64,000 nt of DNA from Melieria omissa (Eukaryota > Arthropoda > Insecta > Diptera > Ulidiidae). Positions 10,312 to 20,563 of this stretch are shown here, piece by piece; the stretch's first letter is position 1; the number at the start of each line of letters is the position of its first letter. The notes beneath the pieces are model-generated. The model saw nothing but the letters and a program-made list of their open reading frames with translations. It was not told the DNA's origin and ran no database searches. The translations under genes were made by a program, and so were the position numbers. The stretch spans positions 35,802,989 through 35,866,988 of the forward strand of contig OZ020267.1 of NCBI GenBank assembly GCA_963971225.1, read 5' to 3'.

Positions 10312-11600
10312 TTAGTAATGGAATATGACATCATTCAAATGACCGCCACGAGCAGCCTGGCACACCTCGATTCTTTTTAGGTAATTTTCGATGACCTTTT
10401 TACATATATTAGATTGTAAGGCGCCAAGAACTGAACGTATGTTGTCCCTCAAATGCTCCAGAGTCTACAGATTGTCTGCATAGACTTTGTCTTTCGCGTA
10501 GCCCCAAAGAAAAAAGTCCAAAGGGTTCAGGTCACACGATCTTGACGGCCAATTGGCATCACCAAAACGCGAAATTATGCGTTCATCGAACCTGGTTCGC
10601 AATTCTGTCATGTTCGGTCGTGTTGTGTGGCATGTAGAGCCGTCCTGTTGAAACCACATCTCCACATCTCCTCCACATCCATATCTTCGATCGCTGTCCA
10701 GAAATACTCGGTTATCATACTGCCATAACGTTCAGAATTGACGGTAACGGTCTGTCCTTCGTCATTTTCGAAGAAATATGGCCCTATGACACCACCGGAC
10801 CATAATGCACACCAAACAGTGACTCTAGGTGGATGCATTGGGCGCTCGACAACCACGTGTGGATTTTCTGAGCGCCACACATGACAATTTTGACTATTAA
10901 CGTAACCGCAGAGGTGAAAATGTGCTTCACGCTGAAGAAAATTTTGTGCGAAAAATTGGGATTTTCGGACTGTTTTTCAAGCACCCATTCGGCGTAGTTA
11001 CGACGCATTCTGTGTTCTCCCGGCTCCAATTTCTGCACCAACTGAACTTTGTACGGATGAAGATGCAAATCCAAATGCAAAATACGCCAAATTCAGGTGA
11101 TGGAGATGTCCAATTGTTGTGAACGCCGGGGAAACGATAAATTCGGGTCATCTTCAACACTGGCAGCTACAACAGCCATATTTTCGGCCGAACGAGCAGG
11201 GCGATTACGTATTGGCGTTCCTGGCTCGGGCTGGTGAACAACTCATCTACTTCTATGGCTATCCACATGAAGGGAATGAGAATTACAAGAATCACACAAG
11301 TGCGCTCTTGGCAGGCAATGGCAAAAACCTCCAAGTGTGAACGAAAAAAAATTGCCAATCGCCGTTCGGATTCGGCGTTAAACTGTAGGTCCCCTCCCCC
11401 TTTCCCCATCCGCTTGAAATGTGTGCTGTAACATATGTTGGCAAAAACAGTGTTGCATACACAGTTCAAAAACGGGTGAAATATGTGGTATCACAATGGG
11501 CCTTTCAGGCCTCCAAGTGTGTCTCTTATAGAGGCAGCCACCGCAACCTAACCTAACCTACGTATTGGCCTCTGTACATCTAGTCCACCGGTTGTCGCAC
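10312..11600 (-). pseudogene. DD41D mariner transposase, broken
   Basis: Translated in pieces, the minus strand gives TPIRNRPARSAENMAVV, HLDLHLHPYKVQLVQ, KIFF-S-EAHFHLCGYVNSQ, VTVWCALWSGGVIGPYFFEN, WFQQDGSTCHTT and SCDLNPLDFFLWGY, and ends FHY with a stop at 10312-10314. From the Asp of QQDG to the Asp of NPLD there are 41 intervening residues, which defines the DD41D group known from Ceratitis rosa and relatives. Damage: a one-base loss at about 10930 inside the first catalytic Asp codon (FSDEAHFHL expected), a TGA near 11100, further frame shifts, and a TAG just after YADNL. The SINE at 11217-11558 also interrupts it. It cannot make active enzyme. Confidence 0.85.
11217..11558 (+). mobile_element. 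tRNA-derived SINE, 5' truncated, nested in the mariner
   Basis: It shares CTGGCTCGGGCTG, CATCTACTTCTATGGCTATC and the later body with the inverse-strand copy at 8869-9235. It begins at the B-box remnant GTTC and lacks the tRNA-like head, as expected for 5'-truncated retroposition. The tail is AACCTAACCTAACC. Target duplications TACGTATTGGC at 11206-11216 and 11559-11569 are exact and lie inside the mariner transposase, so the SINE came second. Confidence 0.88.
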
Positions 11601-11686
11601 GCAGGGCTGCCAAAGTTTTCGGTTCGATATGAAAACCCTGTACTTTTTGCTTTTCAATGAAATGGCTAGTCAGACTATGCAAGTCT

Positions 11687-11800
11687 AAGCAAATTTTTTA
11701 AATTCTTTTTGAAAGTAATTTGTAAATGTGACTGTTGTGACGAAGCAAATTTCTTAAATTATTTTTGAAAGTATTTTGTAAATGTGACTGTTGTGACAAA
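11687..11800. repeat. Tandem duplication, about 56 bp x 2
   Basis: Two adjacent units share AGCAAATTT and GTAAATGTGACTGTTGTGAC. They lie between the mariner right end and the Harbinger relic. Non-coding. Confidence 0.75.
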
Positions 11801-11837
11801 GCGGTTATTTTTGCGGTGAAGCAAATCCGAAAATTTG

Positions 11838-12085
11838 GTGAGAGAACTGCGTGCAGAAGGCGACGAGTTTTACCGAAATTCTGCACATGTCCCTCAGGAG
11901 TAATTTGTGTTGCTGTGAGACAAAGACCGATGCGTGGAGACAACACCGTGGAAGAAAGAGTTTCACTGACGCTGAAATATCTTGAAGCAGGCGACAGCGG
12001 CAACATGCTGTCTCAAGTGTTTTGCCTTTCGCCGCCATCTATCGGTCTTTGTCACCGAAATTTCAAAAAAAATTTCACAACAAGC
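11838..12085 (+). pseudogene. PIF/Harbinger transposase N-terminal relic
   Basis: One frame reads VRELRAEGDEFYRNSAHVPQE, then after stops FVLL and DK. The adjacent frame continues DNTVEERVSLTLKYLEAGDS and VFCLSPPSIGL. This matches the order in Harbinger-type transposases, where an FxxxxRMSxxxF-like segment is followed by ERLxxTLRYLATGxS and an HTH. The catalytic DDE part is absent. Stops and a frameshift make it dead. No terminal repeats were found. Confidence 0.7.
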
Positions 12086-12324
12086 AGCTCACAGACGTCA
12101 CGTTTGGAACATTAAAAAAAAGCAAAACACTTGCTAGTGTCATCCCAGCAAGTGGAGAGTATTTCCCGAAAATTATTTACTTTAACTATGCAAGTTCTGC
12201 TTTCAAAAGTACATTTTGAAAAGGCAAAAAGTGCTTGCTAAAAGTAATGTTTTGGAAAGAAAGTCCATTTCTTGCAGAGTCCAAGTAGTGGTCCATAGTG
12301 GTACCAAAGATTCTGGAGTTCCAG

Positions 12325-12608
12325 ACCTATATGTAGGTTTTTAAGAACGTTCTGGCAAATTTAAGTTAGTCGCCGCTTTTTTGCTCCGCAATTCTTTCCA
12401 AGGAAGGGAACGACGCGGATCCGACGCAGCTAACCCGTGATCTGTGGAGAGCAGGACAGTAGCATAGCAAGTGCTCCAGGGTACCTTTGGCATTGTCTTC
12501 ACTACATCTTGTGCATGCATCACTTGGTACCAAGCCAAGTTTGGCAGCGTCGGACAGTGTAAGACAATGTCTCGTGAGTACCCCAACTAGTAGTTTGCAA
12601 TCCTCTCT
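12325..12608 (-). pseudogene. Non-LTR retrotransposon C-terminal fragment
   Basis: The frame encodes KLLVGVLTRHCLTLSDAAKL, then CTRCSEDNAKGTLEHLLCYC and PAL, the cysteine-histidine motif found at the C-terminus of RT proteins in I/R1/Jockey-like LINEs. A TAA interrupts it and LKFARTFLKTYI follows in frame, matching the usual last residues. Reverse transcriptase itself is not present. Confidence 0.7.
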
Positions 12609-13865
12609 TTGGAATGATAGTACAAACACGAAAAATGTAAAAGGATAACAAATTGAAGTTCTTGAGGACAAAGAAAAATGTGAGACTTTTTAGAAAGAAA
12701 AATGTTCAACATTTCTCTAAAAATACTTAAGTCAGTTTAACTTGAAATTTTTTATCTCTGCTCTGTAATAAATGACAAGAAAGTCATTGTATTTTGCAGA
12801 ATATTTTAAAAGCATATTTAAGACGCATTTTTTATGTCGCCTTTACGCTTGGGGCATTAAGCGAAAGTGTGCACAGCAGAATGAACCACCAGCGGCAGCG
12901 ACAAATAATCGCAGCTATTCGCCGCAACTTCAACAAACACGCACACATACAACCGTAGGGACGACAAGGCACAGTAACTCACATTTTATTTCCGCTGGTT
13001 GGCGCTTGCCGCACCACGTCATAAAGCAAGAACCACAGCGGTAAGAAGCGCCTTTCCCCCTACAATAATAATAATAATAATAAAAGAAAAAAGAACTGAG
13101 CAGAAGTGCAAACAACGCTGGCACACAAACACACACACACAGTAAAACTAAATCCACACGTATTGTGTGCGCATGGCATGAGGTCAAAGACATTTGGGGT
13201 ATCCTTTTTGTCCCACTTGCATGCGCTGCTACACGCATACACACACACACACATACCAGCCGTCGTTCCAAGTGGCCATTCTACTGTCGCACCAACCCAG
13301 CCACCACCCGCCACTATTTTGTTTGCCTAAAAGCACACTTGAGCAGCCCACACAATGCATACGCAACGCCAAAACGTTAAGTGGAATTCCATTGCCGGTC
13401 GCGCTGCTGACGGCAGAGAAGATGGCGCAACATTGCTGTTAAAAGCGCAACTCACGCCACGCCCATTTGCCGGCAGTTTCACAATTCAGTTGCGCACTGT
13501 CCGCATTTGCATTTTCTCGTCTTGCTGCACTTGGCAACTTCATTTTGCACATTTCCGCACGGAAAGCGAGCAGCACAACTTAATCATTTTTCGCTGCAGA
13601 TTTCCAGGCGCATAAGCGCTGATAAATGAATGTGCTGGCTGCTAATGTTTTCGGTGCATCATTCAAGGCAACAATGTGACAGACTTTCGCCATTAATCAA
13701 CGCAAAATATGAGCGCAATAATTGTGCCGACAGCTTTGCAATCGCCAACGGGTGCATTAGTTACTTAGGATTAGAATGCACTGGAGTATTTAGGATTAAC
13801 AACTTTGTTACTTTTCGCCACACTTAAACAGTTAAACAAATAGTGATTTATACGAAAAGAAATTA
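12609..13865. other. Intergenic with simple repeats
   Basis: No gene is recognised. Simple repeats include (AAT)n at about 13063-13083 and (CA)n at about 13123-13141 and 13239-13253. They create overlapping Thr/His- or Cys/Val-rich open frames on both strands that should not be called genes. Confidence 0.6.
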
Positions 13866-13871
13866 TTTATT
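13866..13871 (-). terminator. Polyadenylation signal AATAAA
   Basis: AATAAA on the minus strand lies 66 bp downstream of the stop codon of the DUF4806-like gene, at a normal distance for a short fly 3' UTR. A T-rich tract follows. Confidence 0.6.
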
Positions 13872-13937
13872 AAAAAGTATTTCGAAGAAAGTAGAGCAGC
13901 TCTTGCGCTCTTGATATATGTGGAAATTCGTATGCGT

Positions 13938-14753
13938 TCATGGGAAATGTGAACTGAAGGCGGGTATCAACACTTCTTCCATTTTCGGCATTTTCACGTA
14001 GTCGCTCTTATTTGCTCCTTCCCGCTGCTTTACCATCCACGCATTTTTGAAATGACGGTTTTTGGCAAACTTGAAGCCTCGTCTGAGATCGTCCAAGAAC
14101 AGCTTGTGCGTCCAGCCCTCTTTCGCAGTGGCCTCTGTAAAACGAAGACAAGAACGAAAATTTAAAAAGGCAAACAATTTAAATTGCTACATTTGAACTA
14201 ACTGTACAACAGATCCAGCAGCTTGGGGTAGTCTTGCATGCGTTTCTTATTGTGCCGGCCGTCGACGTTATAGCTCATAATAATCTCATCGGCTAATATC
14301 TTAATGACATGTTTCTTCAGGCCGCCCGGCATAAGTAATTGTTTGGCGACGTGCACCTGCAAGGCAATTAGCTTTATTGTAATTTATGCAATTCAGGCAA
14401 CTGACAGTGGCGCCATTACCATTCCATCGAGATTTTCGTCATTAATTTTCGCCTCAAAGTTGTCCAGTTCTTCTTGCGTTTTTATGGGAAAACATGGTGT
14501 ACAATTGGTCTGGTCAGCTGAACTTGTATTTACTTTTGCTATTAGCATTTTACTTTGCTCCTGCAGTAAACTTATGATAGTCTCATTTTGACGTGTTACC
14601 AGTTCTGCAAACAAAAGGATATGCATTGAGTGAGACATTAGTTGTGATTGGAGATTTTATGTGATTATGTGATTTACCTTTCAGCTCCTCAATTTCGTTA
14701 CGTAAAGCCGTTGTTTCGTTGGTGAGTGTTTCCACTTGCGAAGTTAAATCCAT
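13938..14753 (-). CDS. DUF4806-like domain protein, four exons, 203 aa
   Basis: Function is unknown. Spliced exons on the minus strand are 14678-14753, 14420-14604, 14203-14356 and 13938-14134. All three introns have GT and AG borders (GTAAAT, GTAATG and GTTAGT donors) and the 612-nt reading frame stays open to TGA. The start is in a good fly context, ACAAAATGG. Residues 1-55 are rich in Glu, Gln and Leu and look like a short coiled coil. Residues 63-170 begin CFPIKTQEELDNFEAKI and include LKKHVIKILADEIIMSYN, a pattern matching DUF4806, which is found in many insect proteins often beside DNA-binding or coiled-coil segments. The tail is Lys-rich. A possible acceptor TTTCAG just before the ATG suggests a spliced leader. 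No neighbouring gene gives context. Confidence 0.8.
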
Positions 14754-15294
14754 TTTGTCTGAAATTTTATAGGTTATACTATTGAACTTTTTATAAAATG
14801 CATTGGCACAGAAATTTTATTTGTTTTAATCTTTTTGGGGAATTGCATTTTAGTTAGAAAAGTGTTAGTTAGGCACACGAAACTGTTAATGAATATATAC
14901 GATTTTACAAATACGGAGGAAAAAAGTTTAAGCGTTAATGGATTACGCGATTCAAAAGGAAGCAGTATTCCAATGGTCAAAGAAATTGAGTTAGTGAGAA
15001 TGTTGTGTGGACAAACTTGGGTAATGACTAAAATAATACGTAAATATGTTTTATAGCGCTGCAGAAAAACTGTTCTACTTTTCTTCTGGCCCTTTTTTAA
15101 ATACCCTCAAATGTGAAATTCAAAAATATTAGCATCTTTTCATAACAAACCACCAAAAGATGCACATAGGATTTCATTTTGAGAAAGTTTCGGTATACTA
15201 CTTTTGAGTCCAGTACCAGTTGAGACCATATTTGAGACGGATACATGAGGGGGTCTCAACCCTGCAAAAACAACACCTCTACTCTATGCTTTAA
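14754..15294. other. Upstream region of the DUF4806-like gene
   Basis: No second gene is seen. A plus-strand frame at 14835-15056 overlaps the presumed leader or promoter side of the minus-strand gene and has no recognisable domain. No clear TATA or Inr was identified. Confidence 0.4.
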
Positions 15295-15539
15295 CCCCCA
15301 ATTCCCAGAGTTTTAAAAGTAACGTAAACCCAGAAGTGAGACTGCCAGGCTTATGTGAGCTAAATTACTGAAAACATTTGTTTAAAAGGTACAAAAACTG
15401 TCTAAAATTTTTAATTTATAAATGCAATATAAACATTCCATTAGAAGATTATATAAAATAATGGAATCGAAAATCTTTTGGATTTATTACCATTTGAAAT
15501 CTTTAGTGAGACTGTGAGGCTCATTTCTGGGAATTAGGG
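15295..15539. mobile_element. TTAA-flanked MITE, piggyBac-like (family 2)
   Basis: Flanked by TTAA at 15291-15294 and 15540-15543. Left end CCCCCAATTCCCAGA and right end TCTGGGAATTAGGG are inverted repeats. Both ends also carry a subterminal GTGAGACTGNNAGGCT block in direct orientation; the right copy is an imperfect palindrome TGAGACTGTGAGGCTCA. Length is 245 bp with no coding capacity. Confidence 0.75.
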
Positions 15540-15610
15540 TTAACAACGATTCTGAAAGATTAATGGACTGACTTTTTATGGCATGTAAATCATCCTCTAC
15601 TGTATTATTT

Positions 15611-15857
15611 CTGTGGTCAAAAGCAATAACCGCTTAAGTCGACTTAAGAAGAAATTGAGTTATGGATGCCACCACGTTCCCTTGACTGTGCTCTACGTTT
15701 GTGTAAAATCGGGGAGCTTCTAACTTTAAAATAAAAAAAGTTATTAATAAAAACCTATTCGCATTCCCATAGCGAACACACTACGCGCTAAAACTTTAAA
15801 GCGAGATTACTCGAAACAGCAATTTACGACTTAGGCGGTTATTGCTTTTGACCACAG
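15611..15857. mobile_element. MITE with about 31-bp terminal inverted repeats
   Basis: The left end CTGTGGTCAAAAGCAATAAC continues as an inverted repeat for about 31 bp. The right end is GTTATTGCTTTTGACCACAG, with one mismatch further in. ATTT flanks both ends, which may be a short target duplication, but the superfamily is not clear. Internal sequence is non-coding. Confidence 0.75.
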
Positions 15858-15861
15858 ATTT

Positions 15862-17363
15862 TATGATCACAAAAAGTTTGAATGTGTAAAAAGTGGATGC
15901 AAACAACTTAACCAAACGCGCAAATACTACAAATATTTTCTGGTTTCTAAATAACCCTGGATTCTCTCAACTTTAAATTAAATAACGATTAATTAACTTT
16001 GGCTTTGCAGTTTACACTAAAGAACTAATTTCACTTAAAACACTGGAACTCAGCGCTTAGTGAAAATGCAACGCTGCCGCTACACATGCAAGTTCACCAC
16101 ACAAATAAACAAAATGTGTGGTGAGTTGTAAGGCCACAACCAGCTGAGTGGTCGCCAGCCAAATAAATTGCTTTGTTTTGTCTTTTTCTGCATTTTATAA
16201 AAACTGACTAAGTATGAAACGAAAATATTGAAATAAATAACCACTGCAAACTATTTCAACACAAATTCCGCGTATTCCCTGTTCGCACCTGATGCAATGT
16301 TGCTGCGGCCGGTCTCCAGGTGACGTTGCGGTTTGGCAGTTGTTCTCGCAATTAAATTCACTGCCAGCGGACAATGTCGGGTGAACCACTGTTTTCTTTA
16401 ACGTATTCTGTACATTACACGCGTTTCGCGATAGTTTTGTTTTTAATTTTATTTTTAAACTTATAAATTAGAAGTTCTAATGCAAAAGAAAACCTTATAT
16501 GTAAATACACACGACGCGCAATACAACCAAACACTGAATAACAAACAGCTGTGATTGAATTTACCACCAAAAATATAATTCCACCACTCTTGCTATAATT
16601 GCTGGATAACCAAGGCTATTGCTTCTTCTTCTTTGACTGGTTTTTGAGATATTGCATTAGTTTTATTTTGTTGCCTTTTTTCTAAATATTTGAAGTTATT
16701 ATATTTCTGGTAACTTTTAAAATCTGTCATAATAGCTAAAAAAAAATTTAAATAAACAAAACTATTTTTTTATAGAATTATTTTGCAGTAGTAACATTTG
16801 GAAATAATAAACTTTTCTGAGAGAAAGAAGAAAAAAAAAATAAAGTCTAAAAAGTAGAGAGCGACAGACATATTTATTAGTGCTCGAAGTATCATTGCTT
16901 GACGTTTTGTGAAGTTATTAACTGAAAATTATTCTTTGGATATAATAAAAAAATACGAAAATTCACACAAACCGCGCTTTAGAAATCTTGACAACGGTTT
17001 TTTTTTTGGAGGTTGTCCATTTCGCACACCCACTACAAAAGTGACACAACTCAAAATTTTTAATTTTTCAGGAAACGCAAAAAGATGTTTTTGAGCTGAA
17101 TAAACATTTCTAAAAAAATAACGTATAGACCGCTTAGTAGAAAATTTCTACAGAATATGATGTAGGATAAGTTACAAAGATTTTGTTTTTTAATTTTACA
17201 CTAGAAAATCCAAAATTTTGAGTTATAATTTTTTTATGATATTTTAATTCAATAATTACCGAATTATTTTAAGTTATGTCACTTTTGCTGAATTTAATAA
17301 CTATAGATGACAGTGAAAAAGTTGAAATAAAAATTTTGAAAATTAAGTTTTTATTTGAAAATA
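15862..17363. other. Intergenic, no gene recognised
   Basis: AT-rich DNA with one less AT-rich stretch near 16040-16420 that has no supported reading frame. A short inverted pair, TTCACCACACAAAT against ATGTGTGGTGAG, sits near 16090-16125. Nothing else was identified. Confidence 0.5.
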
Positions 17364-17482
17364 CAGTACTTTTCGCTTAAAGCGAACTTCGAGGGACTTC
17401 GAATTTCAGTTAGGACTCTTTTGCATTGAACTATAGCGATCAAATAGCATCAAACTTCTCGACATGAAGAGAGACCTGACTG
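17364..17482. mobile_element. Possible tiny pogo-like MITE
   Basis: Ends CAGTACTTTTCGC and GAGACCTGACTG share only the CAGT terminus and a loose CTCT/CTTC pattern. TA flanks both sides (17362-17363 and 17483-17484). At 119 bp with weak inverted repeats this is tentative. Confidence 0.35.
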
Positions 17483-17484
17483 TA

Positions 17485-18291
17485 TTTTGGCAACAGTTAA
17501 CAACAACAAAATATATACACATCCGCAAATATTAAAAAACAATATTTGAAATGTGTATGGAAAAATAAAATAAAATTTTAAAGCCCTTTAAAAAGGACTT
17601 TGGGTCAGAAAATGAAAATCTGACTATGCCAGGATACTAAAAAATTACCTCTAGTTTCATGTCTATATCAATATTTGGATGGGTCTTGCCAAAGAAAAAA
17701 TGTTTTCGTAAAGTTGATGTTTTCACTCAATGCTCACAACTTTGTAATTTTTTTCGATTCTATTGATGTGACTTAATATTTGCACAAAAATACATGTTTC
17801 ATATTAGATTTAAAACCAGAGGAGATAATTTATTGTATCTATAAAAAATCATTCAAAAATTTATCATTTTTGAAAATGGTCGAAAAATTCACTATTTTTA
17901 AACTTTTACCATCAGTAACTTCACCAAACCTCATCTGATTAAAACAATCTTCATATCACTGGAAAGGCTAATGTATTATCTTCTGAACGACGACTGCTTG
18001 TGATATGTCAGATGATTCGTTTACGAGTTTTGTGCCCATAACCGAAACAACAGGGAAACATGGTTTTCCAACGATTTTTAGTAAACATTTCTTAAACATT
18101 TTTTTTTATTTTCAGTTTGGTGTTCAGCAGCCCAAAGATAGTCTAGAAAACATTTTTATTTATAGGTGCATTTTTCGTGTCGAGTAGTGTAGATAATTGA
18201 ACCGTTTTCCAAGTTTATCCAATATTCATTTGCTTTTAGACATCTTTCGTTGAAATATAGCTCCCAAAATTTAAAGAATTTACTATGTAAA
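17485..18291. other. Intergenic, AT-rich, nothing recognised
   Basis: No element ends, splice-bounded exons or domains were seen in this AT-rich stretch. The 60-codon frame at 18005-18187 has no support. Confidence 0.5.
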
Positions 18292-18293
18292 TA

Positions 18294-18853
18294 CGAGGGC
18301 GGGTCAATAAGTCCGTGACGTTTTGAATGAAACACAGGTTTTTGGATAAAAAGTTATTTTATTTTTCAACGTAGTCTCCTTTGAGATCTATACACTTAGC
18401 CCAACGTTTCTCCAGTTTTTTTTTATCCCTTCCGAAAAATATGATTTGTCGAGGTCTTCAAAATAGGCATTTGTTTGTGAGATGACTTCGTCATTGGAGG
18501 CAAATCTCTTTCCGCCGAGCCATTTCTTCAAGTTTGGGAACAAGAAATAGTCACTTGGGGCTAGATCGGGTGAATAGGCGGGATGAGGGAGCAATTCGTA
18601 GCCCAATTCATGGATTTCTGCCATGGAAACTGCACATGTGTGCACCCGTGCACACGAAATTCACTTTTTCCATTTTCTTCTCAGTCAACGCGGTAGTCTG
18701 ATATTAACGGCTGTCAAAAACAAACTAAATGTCGCAGCTTGTTCAATTTTTGACAAGAGTCAACTGACAGATGACTGTTGACGGGAGCAGTGTTGCCATT
18801 TCAATTAAGAGGCGGGAAATTCAAAAAGTCACGGACTTATTGACCCGCCCTCG
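18294..18853 (-). mobile_element. Internally deleted mariner with intact ends
   Basis: Terminal inverted repeats CGAGGGCGGGTCAATAAGTC are identical for about 27 bp at both ends and are flanked by TA (18292-18293 and 18854-18855). At 560 bp it keeps only the C-terminal part of the transposase gene, so it is a deletion derivative that could be moved only by enzyme from a full-length relative. Confidence 0.9.
18388..18650 (-). pseudogene. Mariner transposase C-terminal fragment
   Basis: The frame encodes LLPHPAYSPDLAPSDYFLFP with the third catalytic Asp (APSD), then KKWLGGKRFASNDEV and FSEGIKKNW. One A is missing from the poly-A run at about 18417-18424 (T run on the plus strand). The shifted frame continues KLEKRWAKCIDLKGDYVEK and a stop, the usual mariner C-terminus. 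The DNA-binding part and the first two catalytic Asp residues are deleted. Confidence 0.85.
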
Positions 18854-18855
18854 TA

Positions 18856-19133
18856 ACTAATTTGATAATCCCGGAAAACCATTGAAAACCCCTTCCCAGT
18901 TTTGGTATCATCGGAGATAATAATAACTGAAAATTAACCTTTTATCTATTCACCGGTGATACATAAGTATTGTTTATAGCCTTTCATCATTAATACAAAG
19001 AATGGTTCACTGATGCACATGAAAAACCCTTCCCGGGTACAAATGAAACATCGGTGATCATAAGAAGTATATCTTTGTCTTTGTATGTGACCACCGACAA
19101 TAAACTATTTCCTGGGAATGAGAGTTTTCTGTG
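18856..19133. other. Spacer with recurring ACCGGTGA-type phrases
   Basis: Phrases CACCGGTGATA, CATCGGTGATC and, across the hAT insertion, ACCGGTGACAT recur at irregular spacing. No gene was recognised. It may be a decayed repeat. Confidence 0.35.
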
Positions 19134-19141
19134 CTTACCGG

Positions 19142-20072
19142 CAGTGGCGGATTCAGGGGGGTGTTTTGGGGGTTGAAACCCCCCCCCCCCGAAATATTTG
19201 GATCGCCTATAAAACTATATACAAATTAACCCTCAATCACCCACCCCTATTAAAATCACGTATCTACCCACCCTGAGTCCCCGGGACTGAAAATTTTTGT
19301 TTACGAAATAACGCAACATCTATTAAATTTTTATGGTTTTTTATATTTTTGTAGGACACATTAAGATCTCTTGTTACAGATATCATTCAATTTTTTTGCA
19401 TAACTCAAATAAAAATTCACCTTTTAATTGACAGAAAAAAACATACTCTAAAAAACATACACTAAGCATTTTATAAAAATAAAAGGTATAAATAAATTAA
19501 CAAAAACAATTCTTTTTACATAAATAACCTAAAAATTAAATAACTGTTCAGAAAAAAAACTTAAACTAATACTTCATTATATAAAATAAGAAAACGTGCA
19601 TCAGGTTGAATTTCATATGCTGTGCACATACCTCACATACTTTTCCAGCACAACTAAGGCAAATTGTTAGTAGCAAAACTTCTCAAAGGGTTAACACTCT
19701 CAATTATTAAACTTTTCGCGGCCATTTTTGGCATCCTAAATTTAAATTAACACGATTTTAAAAACATTACAAGTACAATTTTTGTAACACAAAACACCAC
19801 CCTGAGTCCCTGGGACTCACTCTGTGCCAAAACTCAGCCTTGTAATTGTAGTGCGCTAACTTCCGGTCGTCTTCGTGTTCAGAGCGACCCTTTAGGAAGG
19901 TATACGAAAGCTGGGCGCCGAAACATAAAAACACAACGTGTACCAACTTATTAAAGTTCGTAGTGAGTCCCCTGGACTCAGGGTGAGCGATTGAGGGTTA
20001 AAAAGCATTTTACAAATATTAAAGAATTACTTTTTGAAACCCCCCCGAAATATTTTTCTGAATCCGCCCCTG
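19142..20072. mobile_element. hAT MITE (copy a), split by a TTAA MITE
   Basis: Ends are CAGTGGCGGATTCAGGGGG and CTGAATCCGCCCCTG. The flanking sequence is an exact 8-bp duplication CTTACCGG (19134-19141 and 20073-20080), typical of hAT elements. Without the nested element it is about 159 bp. A second copy of the same family is at 31174-31345. Confidence 0.9.
19230..19997. mobile_element. TTAA-flanked MITE, piggyBac-like (family 3), nested in hAT
   Basis: TTAA flanks at 19226-19229 and 19998-20001. Ends CCCTCAATCACCCACC and its inverted form GGTGAGCGATTGAGGG. A near-palindrome GAGTCCCNGGGACTC-type motif occurs three times: 19275-19289, 19804-19818 and 19965-19979, the middle one perfect around a central T. 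The interior has no long frame. Comparison with the uninterrupted hAT copy at 31174-31345 shows the insertion point precisely. Confidence 0.88.
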
Positions 20073-20080
20073 CTTACCGG

Positions 20081-20555
20081 TGACATTATTGTCGTCGACG
20101 AGTTAATAAAGGAACTAGAAAAAGTTTACCTTATGCCTAAGATTCAAAACAAGTTGAAGCAAGCAGGTTCCCTGAAGGCGATTGGATTTCAAAGAACTTC
20201 AACTGTTCAACTAATTTTGAAAAATTAAAATGAAATCCTGCGCTCGCCCCTGTAGGTAAATATTTAAGTTCACTGACACTGCAGTTACTTTAAAAAATAA
20301 ACTCTCAACAACACGGTTGGACGCATATAATCAATTGAAAGTGTGTCCAAACCATTGCCAAATGATATGGAAATAAGTCATTAAAAATATCTACCCAGAA
20401 AATAGCTAAGTAGCCATAAAAAATGAAATAATAAGCTACAGCAAACCAAAATAATGAATATAATTTTAGCTTAGACGAACATGCAGTGTTCCACTTAAAT
20501 ACAAATATTTGTCATATATTTTGTAATCTCAAGTTGGACCGTAATGACAAATGGT
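20081..20555. other. Intergenic, no gene recognised
   Basis: A 64-codon frame starts inside the hAT end and runs to 20228. It has no domain and is considered chance. Otherwise AT-rich. Confidence 0.4.
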
Positions 20556-20563
20556 TATATAAG
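20556..20563 (+). promoter_or_regulatory. Possible TATA box (TATATAAG)
   Basis: TATATAAG is followed about 30 bp later by CGCTCGTTCG, which only loosely resembles an initiator. A second TTATATAAG lies at about 20667. Downstream sequence is less AT-rich and has a short open frame from ATG 20745 that reaches a GTGAGT donor at about 20934. No protein domain is recognised, so a real gene is not claimed. Confidence 0.25.

Larger units (their letters stand above)
10207..11640 (-). mobile_element. DD41D mariner element (rosa-like), split by a SINE
   Basis: Terminal inverted repeats CAGGGTTTTTCAT (left) and its counterpart ATGAAAACCCTG (right, one base shorter) are bounded by TA on each side (10205-10206 and 11641-11642), the target duplication of Tc1/mariner elements. 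The transposase reads leftwards. Without the SINE and its extra target copy the element is about 1.08 kb, shorter than a normal mariner of about 1.3 kb, so the N-terminal coding part has lost sequence. The class assignment rests on the spacing in the transposase. Confidence 0.85.

Noticed and set aside
12930..13442. Overlapping open frames on both strands, Thr/His-rich or Cys/Val-rich
   Set aside because: They are produced by CA, AAT and TTG simple repeats. Frames of similar length on opposite strands and no domains.
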